Source of the DNA: an uncultured Elioraea sp.
Lineage (GTDB): Bacteria; Pseudomonadota; Alphaproteobacteria; Acetobacterales; Acetobacteraceae
DNA length: 18,126 nt
Assembly: GCA_937995555.1 (NCBI GenBank)
Contig: CALKJX010000305.1
Span: 1-18,126 of the forward strand
Reading direction: 5' to 3'
Part shown: positions 8,021 to 15,195 of the stretch, in pieces
Layout: each line of letters starts with the position of its first letter
How positions within the stretch are numbered: the stretch's first letter is position 1
Notes under the pieces: generated by a model
Seen by the model: only the letters and a program-made list of their open reading frames with translations
Told to the model about the DNA's origin: nothing
The model's database searches: none
Made by a program: the position numbers and the translations under genes

Positions 8021-8919
8021 GCGGTGCGCTTGACCTGGTGCAGGTGCCCGTGCAGCGCCTCGCCCGGCAGCGCCTCGGCGAGGATCGCGCGCGCGCGCAA
8101 AAGACCGTCGAGATCGACGCCGGAGCTAAGCCCCATCTCCTCGAACATCCAGACGAGGTCCTCGGTCGCGGCATTGCCGGAGGCGCCGGGTGCGAAAGGG
8201 CAGCCGCCGAGACCGGCGAGCGCGCCGTCGAAGGCGCGGATGCCGGCCTCGCAGCCCGCGAGCGCGTTGGCGAGCGCGCGGCCGCGCGTGTCGTGCAGAT
8301 GGAGCGCCCCCAGCCGGTCGCCGACGGCGGCGCGGGTGCGCTCGATCAGCCGTTTCACCTGGCGCGGATTCGCCATGCCGACCGTGTCGGAGAGGCAAAG
8401 GTCGTCCGCGCCCGCCGCGGCCAGCGCCTCGGCGAGGCGGATCACGTCATCCTCGGGCACCTCGCCCTGCATCGAGCAGCCGAAGGCGGTGGAGATGCCG
8501 ACCTCCACCGCGGGGCGGTGCGGGGCGGCGCGGGCGAGCTCGATGATCCGGCGCACCTGCTCGACCGCCTGGAGCGGTTCCATGCGCACGTTGGCAAGGC
8601 TGTGCGCGCGCGAGGCCGAGACCGGCACGGTGAGCTTGTGGGCGCCGGCCTCGATCGCGCGTTCCGCGCCCTTGGCGTTCGGCACCAGCGCGACGACGAC
8701 GATGCCGGGGAGGGTCAGGGCCCGGGCGACCACCTCGGCGGTGTCGGCGAGCTGGGGCACGAGGTCGGGCCGGACGAACGAGCCGACCTCGATCTCGGGC
8801 AGCCCGGCGGCGGCGAGGGCGGCGATCCAGCGGTGCTTGTCGGCCGTCGCCATGGTGGTCCTGGCGTTCTGCAGCCCGTCGCGGGGCCCGACCTCGCAGA
8901 TGGTGATGTCGCGGTCCAT
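8017..8919 (-). CDS. Hydroxymethylglutaryl-CoA lyase family enzyme
   Basis: This 300-residue TIM-barrel protein of the HMGL-like family should cleave a 3-hydroxy-acyl-CoA, classically 3-hydroxy-3-methylglutaryl-CoA, to acetyl-CoA and acetoacetate using a divalent metal. The catalytic set seen in human HMG-CoA lyase is present: Arg13-Asp14 in GPRDGLQN, Glu44 in EIEVGSF, His207 and His209 in LHLHDT, Cys240 in GGCPFAPGASGN and the following Asn. Intervals match the human enzyme closely (Asp-Glu 30, HDT-Cys 30). No other leucine-degradation genes (liuABCD type) are present, so a role in leucine breakdown is not supported by context. It is the first of four overlapping genes. A related substrate such as another 3-hydroxydicarboxyl-CoA is possible. 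Its own Shine-Dalgarno sequence is weak. Confidence 0.92.
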   Translation of the reverse strand: MDRDITICEVGPRDGLQNARTTMATADKHRWIAALAAAGLPEIEVGSFVRPDLVPQLADTAEVVARALTLPGIVVVALVPNAKGAERAIEAGAHKLTVPVSASRAHSLANVRMEPLQAVEQVRRIIELARAAPHRPAVEVGISTAFGCSMQGEVPEDDVIRLAEALAAAGADDLCLSDTVGMANPRQVKRLIERTRAAVGDRLGALHLHDTRGRALANALAGCEAGIRAFDGALAGLGGCPFAPGASGNAATEDLVWMFEEMGLSSGVDLDGLLRARAILAEALPGEALHGHLHQVKRTA

Positions 8920-8986
8920 GCCGCGACCCTACCCCGGTGCCGCGCGGAACGGGATAGGGGCGCGTCGCCGCCGCGCCGCGAGCCGC

Positions 8987-9523
8987 TTACCTCCCGCCCA
9001 GGACGCGCTGCGCCCGCTCGGCCAGGTCGAGCACGGCCTCGGACTCCGGCGCCCGGTGCACGAGTTCGTTCAGCGCGTCCATCAGCCGTGCGGCCCAGGC
9101 GCGCCTTGCCTCCTCCGGCGCGTCGGGCGCGGGATGCGCGCCCAGCACGGCCAGGGCCTCGCGCGCGCTCGCGGCGGCGACGCCCTGCAGCCGTGGCGCG
9201 ATCGCTTCGAGACCCTGGCGCACGGCCGCGAGGCCGCCAACGGGAAAGGCGGTGCTGACGGTCATGGTCGGGCCGATCTCCGGTCCGCTGCCCGTCCGGA
9301 TGCCGGTGCGCCCGCCGGTCGGCGGCGCGTCGCGCAATTCGAGCCCGCCCCAGACCAGCGCCACGTGCCCGGCCGCCTGAAGTTCGGCAATGAGCCCCGG
9401 CAGTGCGGCCCGCTCGATGGCGATCGCGTCCGCCAGGCTCTCGACCGCCGCCGTCGAGAGCCGCGTCCCGGCGCACTTCGCCTTCACCCGGAGCGCACCG
9501 AGCAAGAGGGTCGCCTGATCCAT
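8987..9523 (-). CDS. Protein of unknown function, 178 aa, possible winged-helix N-terminus
   Basis: I do not recognise this protein. The start is set by a strong ribosome binding site 7 bases upstream (AAGGAGA). Residues 5-64 alternate helices and end in AGHVALVWGGLELRD, a helix-then-hairpin pattern similar to a winged helix-turn-helix; this is a visual impression only. A Gly/Thr/Pro-rich linker (about 67-92) leads to a helical C-terminal half (about 97-176). There is no signal peptide, membrane segment or cysteine cluster. The gene lies 67 bases upstream of the HMG-CoA-lyase-like gene on the same strand and is divergent from hisF across a 247-bp gap. It could be the first gene, perhaps a regulator, of the catabolic cassette, or an unrelated gene. 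Confidence 0.7.
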   Translation of the reverse strand: MDQATLLLGALRVKAKCAGTRLSTAAVESLADAIAIERAALPGLIAELQAAGHVALVWGGLELRDAPPTGGRTGIRTGSGPEIGPTMTVSTAFPVGGLAAVRQGLEAIAPRLQGVAAASAREALAVLGAHPAPDAPEEARRAWAARLMDALNELVHRAPESEAVLDLAERAQRVLGGR

Positions 9524-9530
9524 CGCCTGG

Positions 9531-9537
9531 TCTCCTT
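9531..9537 (-). promoter_or_regulatory. Ribosome binding site that sets the start of the 178-aa unknown protein
   Basis: On the minus strand this reads AAGGAGA, 7 bases before the ATG at 9523. The frame is open for another 360 bases upstream, overlapping hisF on the other strand, but this site marks the true start. Confidence 0.75.
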
Positions 9538-9593
9538 GCGTGCGAAAGTGTCGCCAGCGTAACCCAAAGCGGCTGCCGCGGCGTGCGGATCGT

Positions 9594-9605
9594 TCTCCTG
9601 GGAGA
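9594..9605. promoter_or_regulatory. Inverted repeat in the divergent hisF/unknown-gene intergenic region
   Basis: TCTCC-TG-GGAGA is a 5-bp perfect inverted repeat with a 2-base centre, in the 247-bp gap (9524-9770) from which two transcription units diverge. It could be an operator half-site pair or a small stem. No convincing -35/-10 pair was found in the gap; TATCAT at 9643 is only an isolated -10-like match. Confidence 0.25.
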
Positions 9606-9674
9606 GCGCCCGGGACGGGCCAGGGATGCGACAATCGGCCCGTATCATCCGGTCCGTCCCCAGCCCTGCCTCCG

Positions 9675-9686
9675 GGTCGCACGACC
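9675..9686. promoter_or_regulatory. Second inverted repeat upstream of hisF
   Basis: GGTCG-CA-CGACC is a perfect 5-bp inverted repeat, about 85 bases before the hisF ATG. An unusually AT-rich patch (TTTTT at 9695-9699) follows 8 bases later. That is too far from the stem for an intrinsic terminator, so an operator or chance is more likely. Confidence 0.25.
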
Positions 9687-9770
9687 ATCGTCGATTTTTC
9701 GTTTGCACGTCCGACTCCTGAGGCGCAGAAGGCGCGGTTGCGACGGAACAGGACGGGGTCGCCCGAGTCG

Positions 9771-10544
<774 letters not shown>

Positions 10545-10551
10545 GGCGACG

Positions 10552-10959
10552 ATGGGCAAGACCGCCAAGGATCTGAAGAAGCCTGCCGCGCCGGGCGCCC
10601 TCGACGCGACGATCCTCGATCGGCTCTACGCCACGGTCGAGTCGCGCAAGAGGGCGGACCCCGCGCTCTCGCATTCCGCTCGGCTGCTCTCGCGCGGCAC
10701 CGCGAAGGTGGCGCAGAAGCTCGGCGAGGAGGCGGTCGAGGCGGTGATCGAGGCGACGCGCGGCAACCGCGACGGGGTGATCGCCGAGAGCGCCGATCTG
10801 CTCTACCACCTCATGGTGGTGTGGGTGGATGCCGGCGTCCGCCCCGAGACGGTCTGGGCCGAACTGGAACGGCGCCAGGGTGTCAGCGGCATCGCCGAGA
10901 AGGCGGCGCGCGCCCAGCCCGCGCTGCGCCGGCTGCCAGGCACCAGGAAGGTGTGGTAG
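10552..10959 (+). CDS. hisE: Phosphoribosyl-ATP pyrophosphatase
   Basis: This 135-residue protein hydrolyses phosphoribosyl-ATP to phosphoribosyl-AMP, the second step of histidine synthesis, in the cytoplasm. It shows the all-alpha MazG-like metal site in KLGEEAVEAVIEA and AESADLLYHLMV, with the conserved glutamates and aspartate that bind magnesium. It is a stand-alone HisE rather than the HisIE fusion seen in enterobacteria. A short Lys-rich N-terminal extension of about 15 residues precedes the conserved domain. It begins 7 bases after the hisF stop, so the two are almost certainly co-transcribed. Confidence 0.96.
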   Translation: MGKTAKDLKKPAAPGALDATILDRLYATVESRKRADPALSHSARLLSRGTAKVAQKLGEEAVEAVIEATRGNRDGVIAESADLLYHLMVVWVDAGVRPETVWAELERRQGVSGIAEKAARAQPALRRLPGTRKVW

Positions 10960-10993
10960 GCGAATCGCTCCGTCGATCCGCCGGAGCCTCGCG

Positions 10994-11380
10994 ATGCCTG
11001 TCAGTGGTCTGCCGCCCTATGATCCCTCGAACATCTTCGCGCGCATCCTGCGCGGCGAAATCCCGTGCAGGAAGGTCTATGAGGACGACGTCGCCCTCGC
11101 CTTCCACGACATCAACCCGCAGGCGCCGGTGCATGTGCTGGTCGTTCCGAAGGGACACTACGTGTCGATGGCGGATTTCTCGGCCAACGCCTCGGATGCC
11201 GAGATCGCCGGGTTCTGGCGCGCGGTCGGCAAGGTCGCGAAGGACCTGTCGCTTGAGGCGTCCGGCTATCGCGTGCTGACCAACATGGGCGTGCACGGGC
11301 ACCAGGAGGTGCCGCATTTCCATGTGCACATCTTCGGCGGACGCAATCTCGGGCGGATGGTGCCGCCGGCGAAGGACTGA
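10994..11380 (+). CDS. HIT-family (HinT-like) purine nucleoside phosphoramidase
   Basis: This 128-residue protein is a histidine-triad hydrolase of the HinT branch, which cleaves AMP-linked phosphoramidates and aminoacyl-adenylates. The domain begins with NIFARILRGEIPC and ends with the triad His108-Phe-His110-Val-His112 (HFHVH) followed by IFGGRNLG. The start ATG has a GGAG 7 bases upstream. It lies 34 bases after hisE and is probably in the same operon. In several alphaproteobacteria a HIT protein adjoins hisE, so the linkage is not odd, although no direct link to histidine synthesis is established. Confidence 0.95.
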   Translation: MPVSGLPPYDPSNIFARILRGEIPCRKVYEDDVALAFHDINPQAPVHVLVVPKGHYVSMADFSANASDAEIAGFWRAVGKVAKDLSLEASGYRVLTNMGVHGHQEVPHFHVHIFGGRNLGRMVPPAKD

Positions 11381-11556
11381 TCCGTTCCGCGCCGAGGCTT
11401 GACCGTGTCGCGGAAGGGATCGCGCGCAGGACTGGTTTCGCGGCCGCGCGCCGAAGGAACGCCGATCGCCGGGGGCGGGAACGTCCCCCGCGTGCGCCGC
11501 GGTGGCCGTGCCGTTGACGGCTCCGCCGACGCGTGGTGCGCTCGCCGCGACACGAC

Positions 11557-11564
11557 AGGGAGGA
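11557..11564 (+). promoter_or_regulatory. Strong ribosome binding site for the second Bug-family gene
   Basis: AGGGAGGA lies 6 bases before the ATG at 11571 and decides the start; in-frame codons upstream (from 11502) would add a non-signal-like segment. The 190-bp gap after the HIT gene otherwise shows no clear promoter pair (TTGACC at 11399 has no matching -10) and no clear terminator. Confidence 0.8.
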
Positions 11565-11570
11565 CCATTC

Positions 11571-12539
11571 ATGCGTCTGCGATTTGCTGCGGCGATCTGG
11601 GCCGCGATGCTGGCTGCCGGACCCGCGCTCGCCCAGGGCGACATCTGCCCCGAGCGCACGATCCGCTTCATGGTCCCGTTCCCGCCCGGCGGCAGCACCG
11701 ACGCGCTCGCGCGGCTGATCCAGCCGCGCATGAGCGAGCTGCTCGGCCGCACCATCGTGGTCGAGAACCGCGGCGGGGCCGCCGGCTCGATCGGCACCGC
11801 GGCAGCGGCGGCGGCACCCGGCGACGGTTGCACCGTGCTGTTCGTGTTCGACACGCACGCGACCAACCCCACGCTGATCCCGAACCTGCCCTTCGACACC
11901 AGGCGCGATCTCGCGCCGCTGATGCTGGTCGGCACCAATGCGATGGTGGTCACCGCGCATCGCTCAACCGCCTATACCGACTTCCGCCAGGTGATCGCCG
12001 AAGGCAAGCAGGCGGGCAAGGAGCCGCCCTACGGGACGATCGGCAACGGCAGCCTCGCGCATCTGGCGATGACGCAACTGCAGAAACTCGGCGGGTTCGC
12101 GATGACGCACGTGCCCTATCGTGGCGGCGGCCCGCTGGTGCAGGACGCGGCGGCCGGCAACGTGCCGCTGGCGATGGCGACGATCGTCGTGCTGCGGCCA
12201 CAGCTCGATGCCGGCACGATCCGGCCGCTCGCGATCACCGGTGCGGAGCGCCATCCCGGCCTGCCGAACACGCCGACCATGCGCGAACTCGGCTTCGAGG
12301 GGTTCGAGGCCTATGCCTGGTGGGGCATCCTGATGCCCGCGCGCACGCCGAAGCCGATGCAGGCGCGCATGCACGCGGCGCTGGTGGACGCGATCGGCCA
12401 GCCCCAGACGCGCGAGCGCCTCACCGGCCTCGGCATGGACCTGCGCATCTCCGACCCCGAGACCCTCGAGCGGTTCCTCAACGCCGAGATCGACCGCTGG
12501 GCGCAGGTGATCCGCGAGAACAACATCACGCCGGACTGA
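11571..12539 (+). CDS. Bug/TctC-family periplasmic solute-binding protein (second, divergent paralogue)
   Basis: This 322-residue protein has a Sec signal peptide (residues 1 to about 21, ending in PALA before Gln-Gly). Its mature part shows the Bug-family pattern IRFMVPFPPGGSTD, then VVENRGGAAGSIG and VPYRGGGPLVQDAAAG. The C-terminal part has the usual NAEIDRWAQVI. It differs widely from the paralogue at 4936-5892 in the ligand loops (PFPPGGST against PYAAGGAT), so the two probably bind different carboxylates. There are no transporter or enzyme genes beside it; it follows the HIT gene after 190 bases and converges on trpS. The gene may be monocistronic. The ligand cannot be inferred from context. 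Confidence 0.93.
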   Translation: MRLRFAAAIWAAMLAAGPALAQGDICPERTIRFMVPFPPGGSTDALARLIQPRMSELLGRTIVVENRGGAAGSIGTAAAAAAPGDGCTVLFVFDTHATNPTLIPNLPFDTRRDLAPLMLVGTNAMVVTAHRSTAYTDFRQVIAEGKQAGKEPPYGTIGNGSLAHLAMTQLQKLGGFAMTHVPYRGGGPLVQDAAAGNVPLAMATIVVLRPQLDAGTIRPLAITGAERHPGLPNTPTMRELGFEGFEAYAWWGILMPARTPKPMQARMHAALVDAIGQPQTRERLTGLGMDLRISDPETLERFLNAEIDRWAQVIRENNITPD

Positions 12540-12566
12540 GCCGCCGCCCGCGTTCGTTCTCGGCAA

Positions 12567-13577
12567 TCAGACTCGGACGAACCCGACCGTCTCCTCGACC
12601 TCCGCCAGCACAGGTGCGGCGAGCGCGCGGGCGCGTTCGGCACCGCGGCGGAGGATCGCCTCGACCGCGCCGGGATCGCCGACCAGCCTTCGCATCTCGG
12701 CCGCGATCGGGCTGAGGCTTGCGACCAGCAGGTCGGTCAGCGCAGCCTTGAAGGCGCTGAACGGCTTGCCGCCATGCTCGGCCAGCACCGCGGCGTGATG
12801 CATGTCGGTCAGCGCCGCATAGATGCCGACGAGATTGCGCGCCTCAGGCCGGCCGTCCAGCCCCGCCTCCTCGGAGGGCAGCGGCTCGGGGTCGGTCTTC
12901 GCCCGGCGCACCTTCAGCGCGATCGCATCCGCATCGTCGGTCAAGTTGATGCGCGACTGGTCGGAGGCGTCCGACTTGCTCATCTTCTTGGTGCCATCCC
13001 GCAACGACATCACCCGAGCGGCGGGGCCGAGGATCAGCGGCTCGATCATCGGGAACACCGAGCGGCCGAAATCGTGGTTGAACTTCTGCGCGATGTCGTT
13101 GGCGAGTTCGAGATGCTGCTTCTGGTCCTCGCCCACCGGCACGCGCGTGGCCTTGTAGAGCAGCACATCGGCGGCCATCAGGTTCGGATAGGCGTAGAGC
13201 CCGACAGAGGCGTTCTCGCGGTCCTTGCCGGCCTTCTCCTTGAACTGCGTCATGCGGTTCAGCCAGCCGATCCGCGCCACGCAGTTGAAGATCCAGGCGA
13301 GCTGCGCGTGGCCCGGCACGGCGGACTGGTTGAACACGATGTGCTTCTCGGCATCGATGCCGCAGGCGACCATCGCGGCCGCGACCTCCAGCGTCGCGCG
13401 ATGCAGTTCGGCGGGCTCCTGCCGGACGGTGATCGCGTGCATGTCGACGACGCAGAACAGGCACTCGTGGTCGTGCTGCAGCTTCACCCAGTTGCGCAGC
13501 GCGCCGAGATAGTTGCCCAGGTGCAGGTTGCCGGTCGGCTGCACGCCGGAGAAGATGCGCGGAAGCGAGGCGGTCAT
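12567..13577 (-). CDS. trpS: Tryptophanyl-tRNA synthetase
   Basis: This 336-residue class I aminoacyl-tRNA synthetase charges tRNA-Trp. The HIGH-type motif is in PTGNLHLGNYLGA (residues about 14-26) and the KMSKS loop is intact near residue 200 (TKKMSKSDAS). Family signatures GEDQKQHLELAND and YPNLMAADVLLY are also present. The ATG at 13577 is preceded by AAGGA at 7 bases, which fixes the start although the frame is open further upstream into murJ. It is the third gene of the glnD-murJ-trpS unit, with 58 bases to murJ. Only 27 bases separate its stop from the converging Bug gene, and no terminator is visible there. Confidence 0.98.
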   Translation of the reverse strand: MTASLPRIFSGVQPTGNLHLGNYLGALRNWVKLQHDHECLFCVVDMHAITVRQEPAELHRATLEVAAAMVACGIDAEKHIVFNQSAVPGHAQLAWIFNCVARIGWLNRMTQFKEKAGKDRENASVGLYAYPNLMAADVLLYKATRVPVGEDQKQHLELANDIAQKFNHDFGRSVFPMIEPLILGPAARVMSLRDGTKKMSKSDASDQSRINLTDDADAIALKVRRAKTDPEPLPSEEAGLDGRPEARNLVGIYAALTDMHHAAVLAEHGGKPFSAFKAALTDLLVASLSPIAAEMRRLVGDPGAVEAILRRGAERARALAAPVLAEVEETVGFVRV

Positions 13578-13584
13578 GGATCGG

Positions 13585-13589
13585 TCCTT
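13585..13589 (-). promoter_or_regulatory. Ribosome binding site that sets the trpS start
   Basis: On the minus strand AAGGA lies 7 bases before the trpS ATG at 13577. It selects MTASLPRIF over start codons further upstream. Confidence 0.65.
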
Positions 13590-13635
13590 GTGGAGGGGAT
13601 CGGGGGCGGCGTGATCGGGCGAGATCGGGCCGCGG

Positions 13636-15177
13636 TCAAGCCCGCCGGCGCAGATACCGGCGCAGCTCGGCGATGTCCGCCACGCGCAGGGCAAGCGCGG
13701 TTGCGCCGAACACGCCCGCCGCCAGCGCGATCAGCGTGCCGAGCGCGCCCCAGCGATAGCCCTGGGTGCGGAAGAGCGTGTCGAACGCGAAGTGCTGCGT
13801 GGCCCGAATCGTGATGCCCATGATCGCTGCCGCTGCGACCAGCCGCGGCAGGAAGCCACGCAGCCGCGCATCGGGCATGAGCCGTCCCTGCCGCCACAGC
13901 CATCCCCCGAGGGCGAGCGCGTTCACCCAACCGGAGATGACGGTCGCCAGGGCGATGCCGACATGCGCGAGCGGCCCGATCAGCGCGAGGCAGAGGCTGA
14001 TGTTCAGCACCACGCACACGATCGCCACCTTCACGGGACTCGCCGTGTCGCCACGGGCGAAGAAGCCGGGCGCGAACACCTTCACCAGCACATAGGCAGG
14101 AAGCCCCACCGCATAGACCGCGAGTGCCGCCGCGGTCGCGGTGACGTCGGCGGGCGCGAAGGCGCCGCGGCCGAACAGCACATGCACGATCGGCCAGGCC
14201 GCGATGGCGAGGCCGACCGCAGCCGGCACGGTCAAAAGCAGCGCCAACTCGATCGCGCGGTTCTGCGTCGCGAGCGCGGCCGAGCCCTCGCCCGCGCGCA
14301 CTTGGCGGGAAAGGGCGGGCAGCAGCGCGGTGCCCACGGCTGTGCCGATCACGCCGAGCGGCAGCTGGTTCACGCGGTCGGCGTAGTAGAGGAACGCGAT
14401 CGAGCCCTGCGGCAGGAACGAGGCGATGATCACGTCCACCATCAGGTTGATCTGCGTGACACCGGCGCCGATCGCGCCCGGCCCCATCCGCCGGAGCAAC
14501 AGCCGTACTTCGGGCGTGAGCCGCGGGACAGGCAGGCGGAGCGGCATCCCGGCCGCGGCCACCGCCCAGGCGAGCAGCACGAACTGCAGGATCCCCGCCG
14601 CCGCCACGCCCCAGGCGAGCCCGTGCGCGACCGGCAGTGCCAGGAGCGGCGCGAGTGCAAGCCCGCCGATCAGCGCGACATTGAACAGCAGCGGCGCGGC
14701 CGCAGCGACGGCGAAGCGATCGAGCCCGTTCAGCACGCCCGAGAACAGCGCGACCAGGCAGACCAGCATCAGATAGGGGAAGGTGATGCGCGTCAGTTCG
14801 ACGGCCAGTGCGAACCGTTCCGGATCGCGGAGGAATCCCGGCGCGAGCAGTGTCATCGCCTGCGGCATGAAGACGATCGCGGCAAGCGTCAGCAGCGCGA
14901 GCGTCGTCCACAGCACCGCGAGCGCACCCTCGGCGACGCGGCGGGCCTGCTCACGCCCCTCGGCGGCGAGGCTGCCGGCGAACAGCGGCACGAAGGCGGC
15001 CGAGAACGCGCCCTCGCCGAACAGGCGGCGGAAGAAGTTGGGCAGCTTCAACGCAACGAAGAAGGCATCGGCCGCCGGACCCGCGCCGAGCGCGGCGGCG
15101 ATCAGGATGTCGCGGATGAAGCCGAGCACCCGGCTCACCGCGGTCCAGGCGCCGACCGTCAGAACGTTCCGGATCAT
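13636..15177 (-). CDS. murJ: Lipid II flippase MurJ (MviN)
   Basis: This 513-residue inner-membrane protein of the MOP superfamily has about 14 predicted helices and moves lipid II across the membrane for peptidoglycan synthesis. The N-terminus carries the family signature SRVLGFIRD, then ADAFFVALKLPN and FFRRLFGEGAFSAAFVPL. Functionally important charged residues of E. coli MurJ have clear counterparts: Arg22 (Arg24), Asp37 (Asp39) and Arg50 (Arg52). The start is 18 bases after the glnD stop, and trpS follows. The Shine-Dalgarno is weak, so coupling to glnD is likely. Confidence 0.97.
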   Translation of the reverse strand: MIRNVLTVGAWTAVSRVLGFIRDILIAAALGAGPAADAFFVALKLPNFFRRLFGEGAFSAAFVPLFAGSLAAEGREQARRVAEGALAVLWTTLALLTLAAIVFMPQAMTLLAPGFLRDPERFALAVELTRITFPYLMLVCLVALFSGVLNGLDRFAVAAAAPLLFNVALIGGLALAPLLALPVAHGLAWGVAAAGILQFVLLAWAVAAAGMPLRLPVPRLTPEVRLLLRRMGPGAIGAGVTQINLMVDVIIASFLPQGSIAFLYYADRVNQLPLGVIGTAVGTALLPALSRQVRAGEGSAALATQNRAIELALLLTVPAAVGLAIAAWPIVHVLFGRGAFAPADVTATAAALAVYAVGLPAYVLVKVFAPGFFARGDTASPVKVAIVCVVLNISLCLALIGPLAHVGIALATVISGWVNALALGGWLWRQGRLMPDARLRGFLPRLVAAAAIMGITIRATQHFAFDTLFRTQGYRWGALGTLIALAAGVFGATALALRVADIAELRRYLRRRA

Positions 15178-15195
15178 GGGTGGAAACGCCGCCCC

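Noticed and set aside
7970..9562. A 530-codon plus-strand frame across the HMG-CoA-lyase-like gene
   Set aside because: It is antisense to a gene with a full set of catalytic residues and has a Ser/Ala/Arg-rich translation without domain signals.
9675..9700. Possible intrinsic terminator (inverted repeat followed by TTTTT)
   Set aside because: The T-run begins 8 bases after the stem and the stem has only 5 base pairs; no plus-strand gene ends upstream of it.
11399..11427. Possible sigma-70 promoter before the second Bug gene (TTGACC)
   Set aside because: There is no -10-like hexamer at 16-18 bases downstream; the sequence there is all G and C.
11472..11490. GGGGG...CCCCC potential hairpin between the HIT gene and the second Bug gene
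   Set aside because: The stem is only 5 base pairs with a 9-base loop and no T-run, and such stems are expected by chance in this GC-rich DNA.
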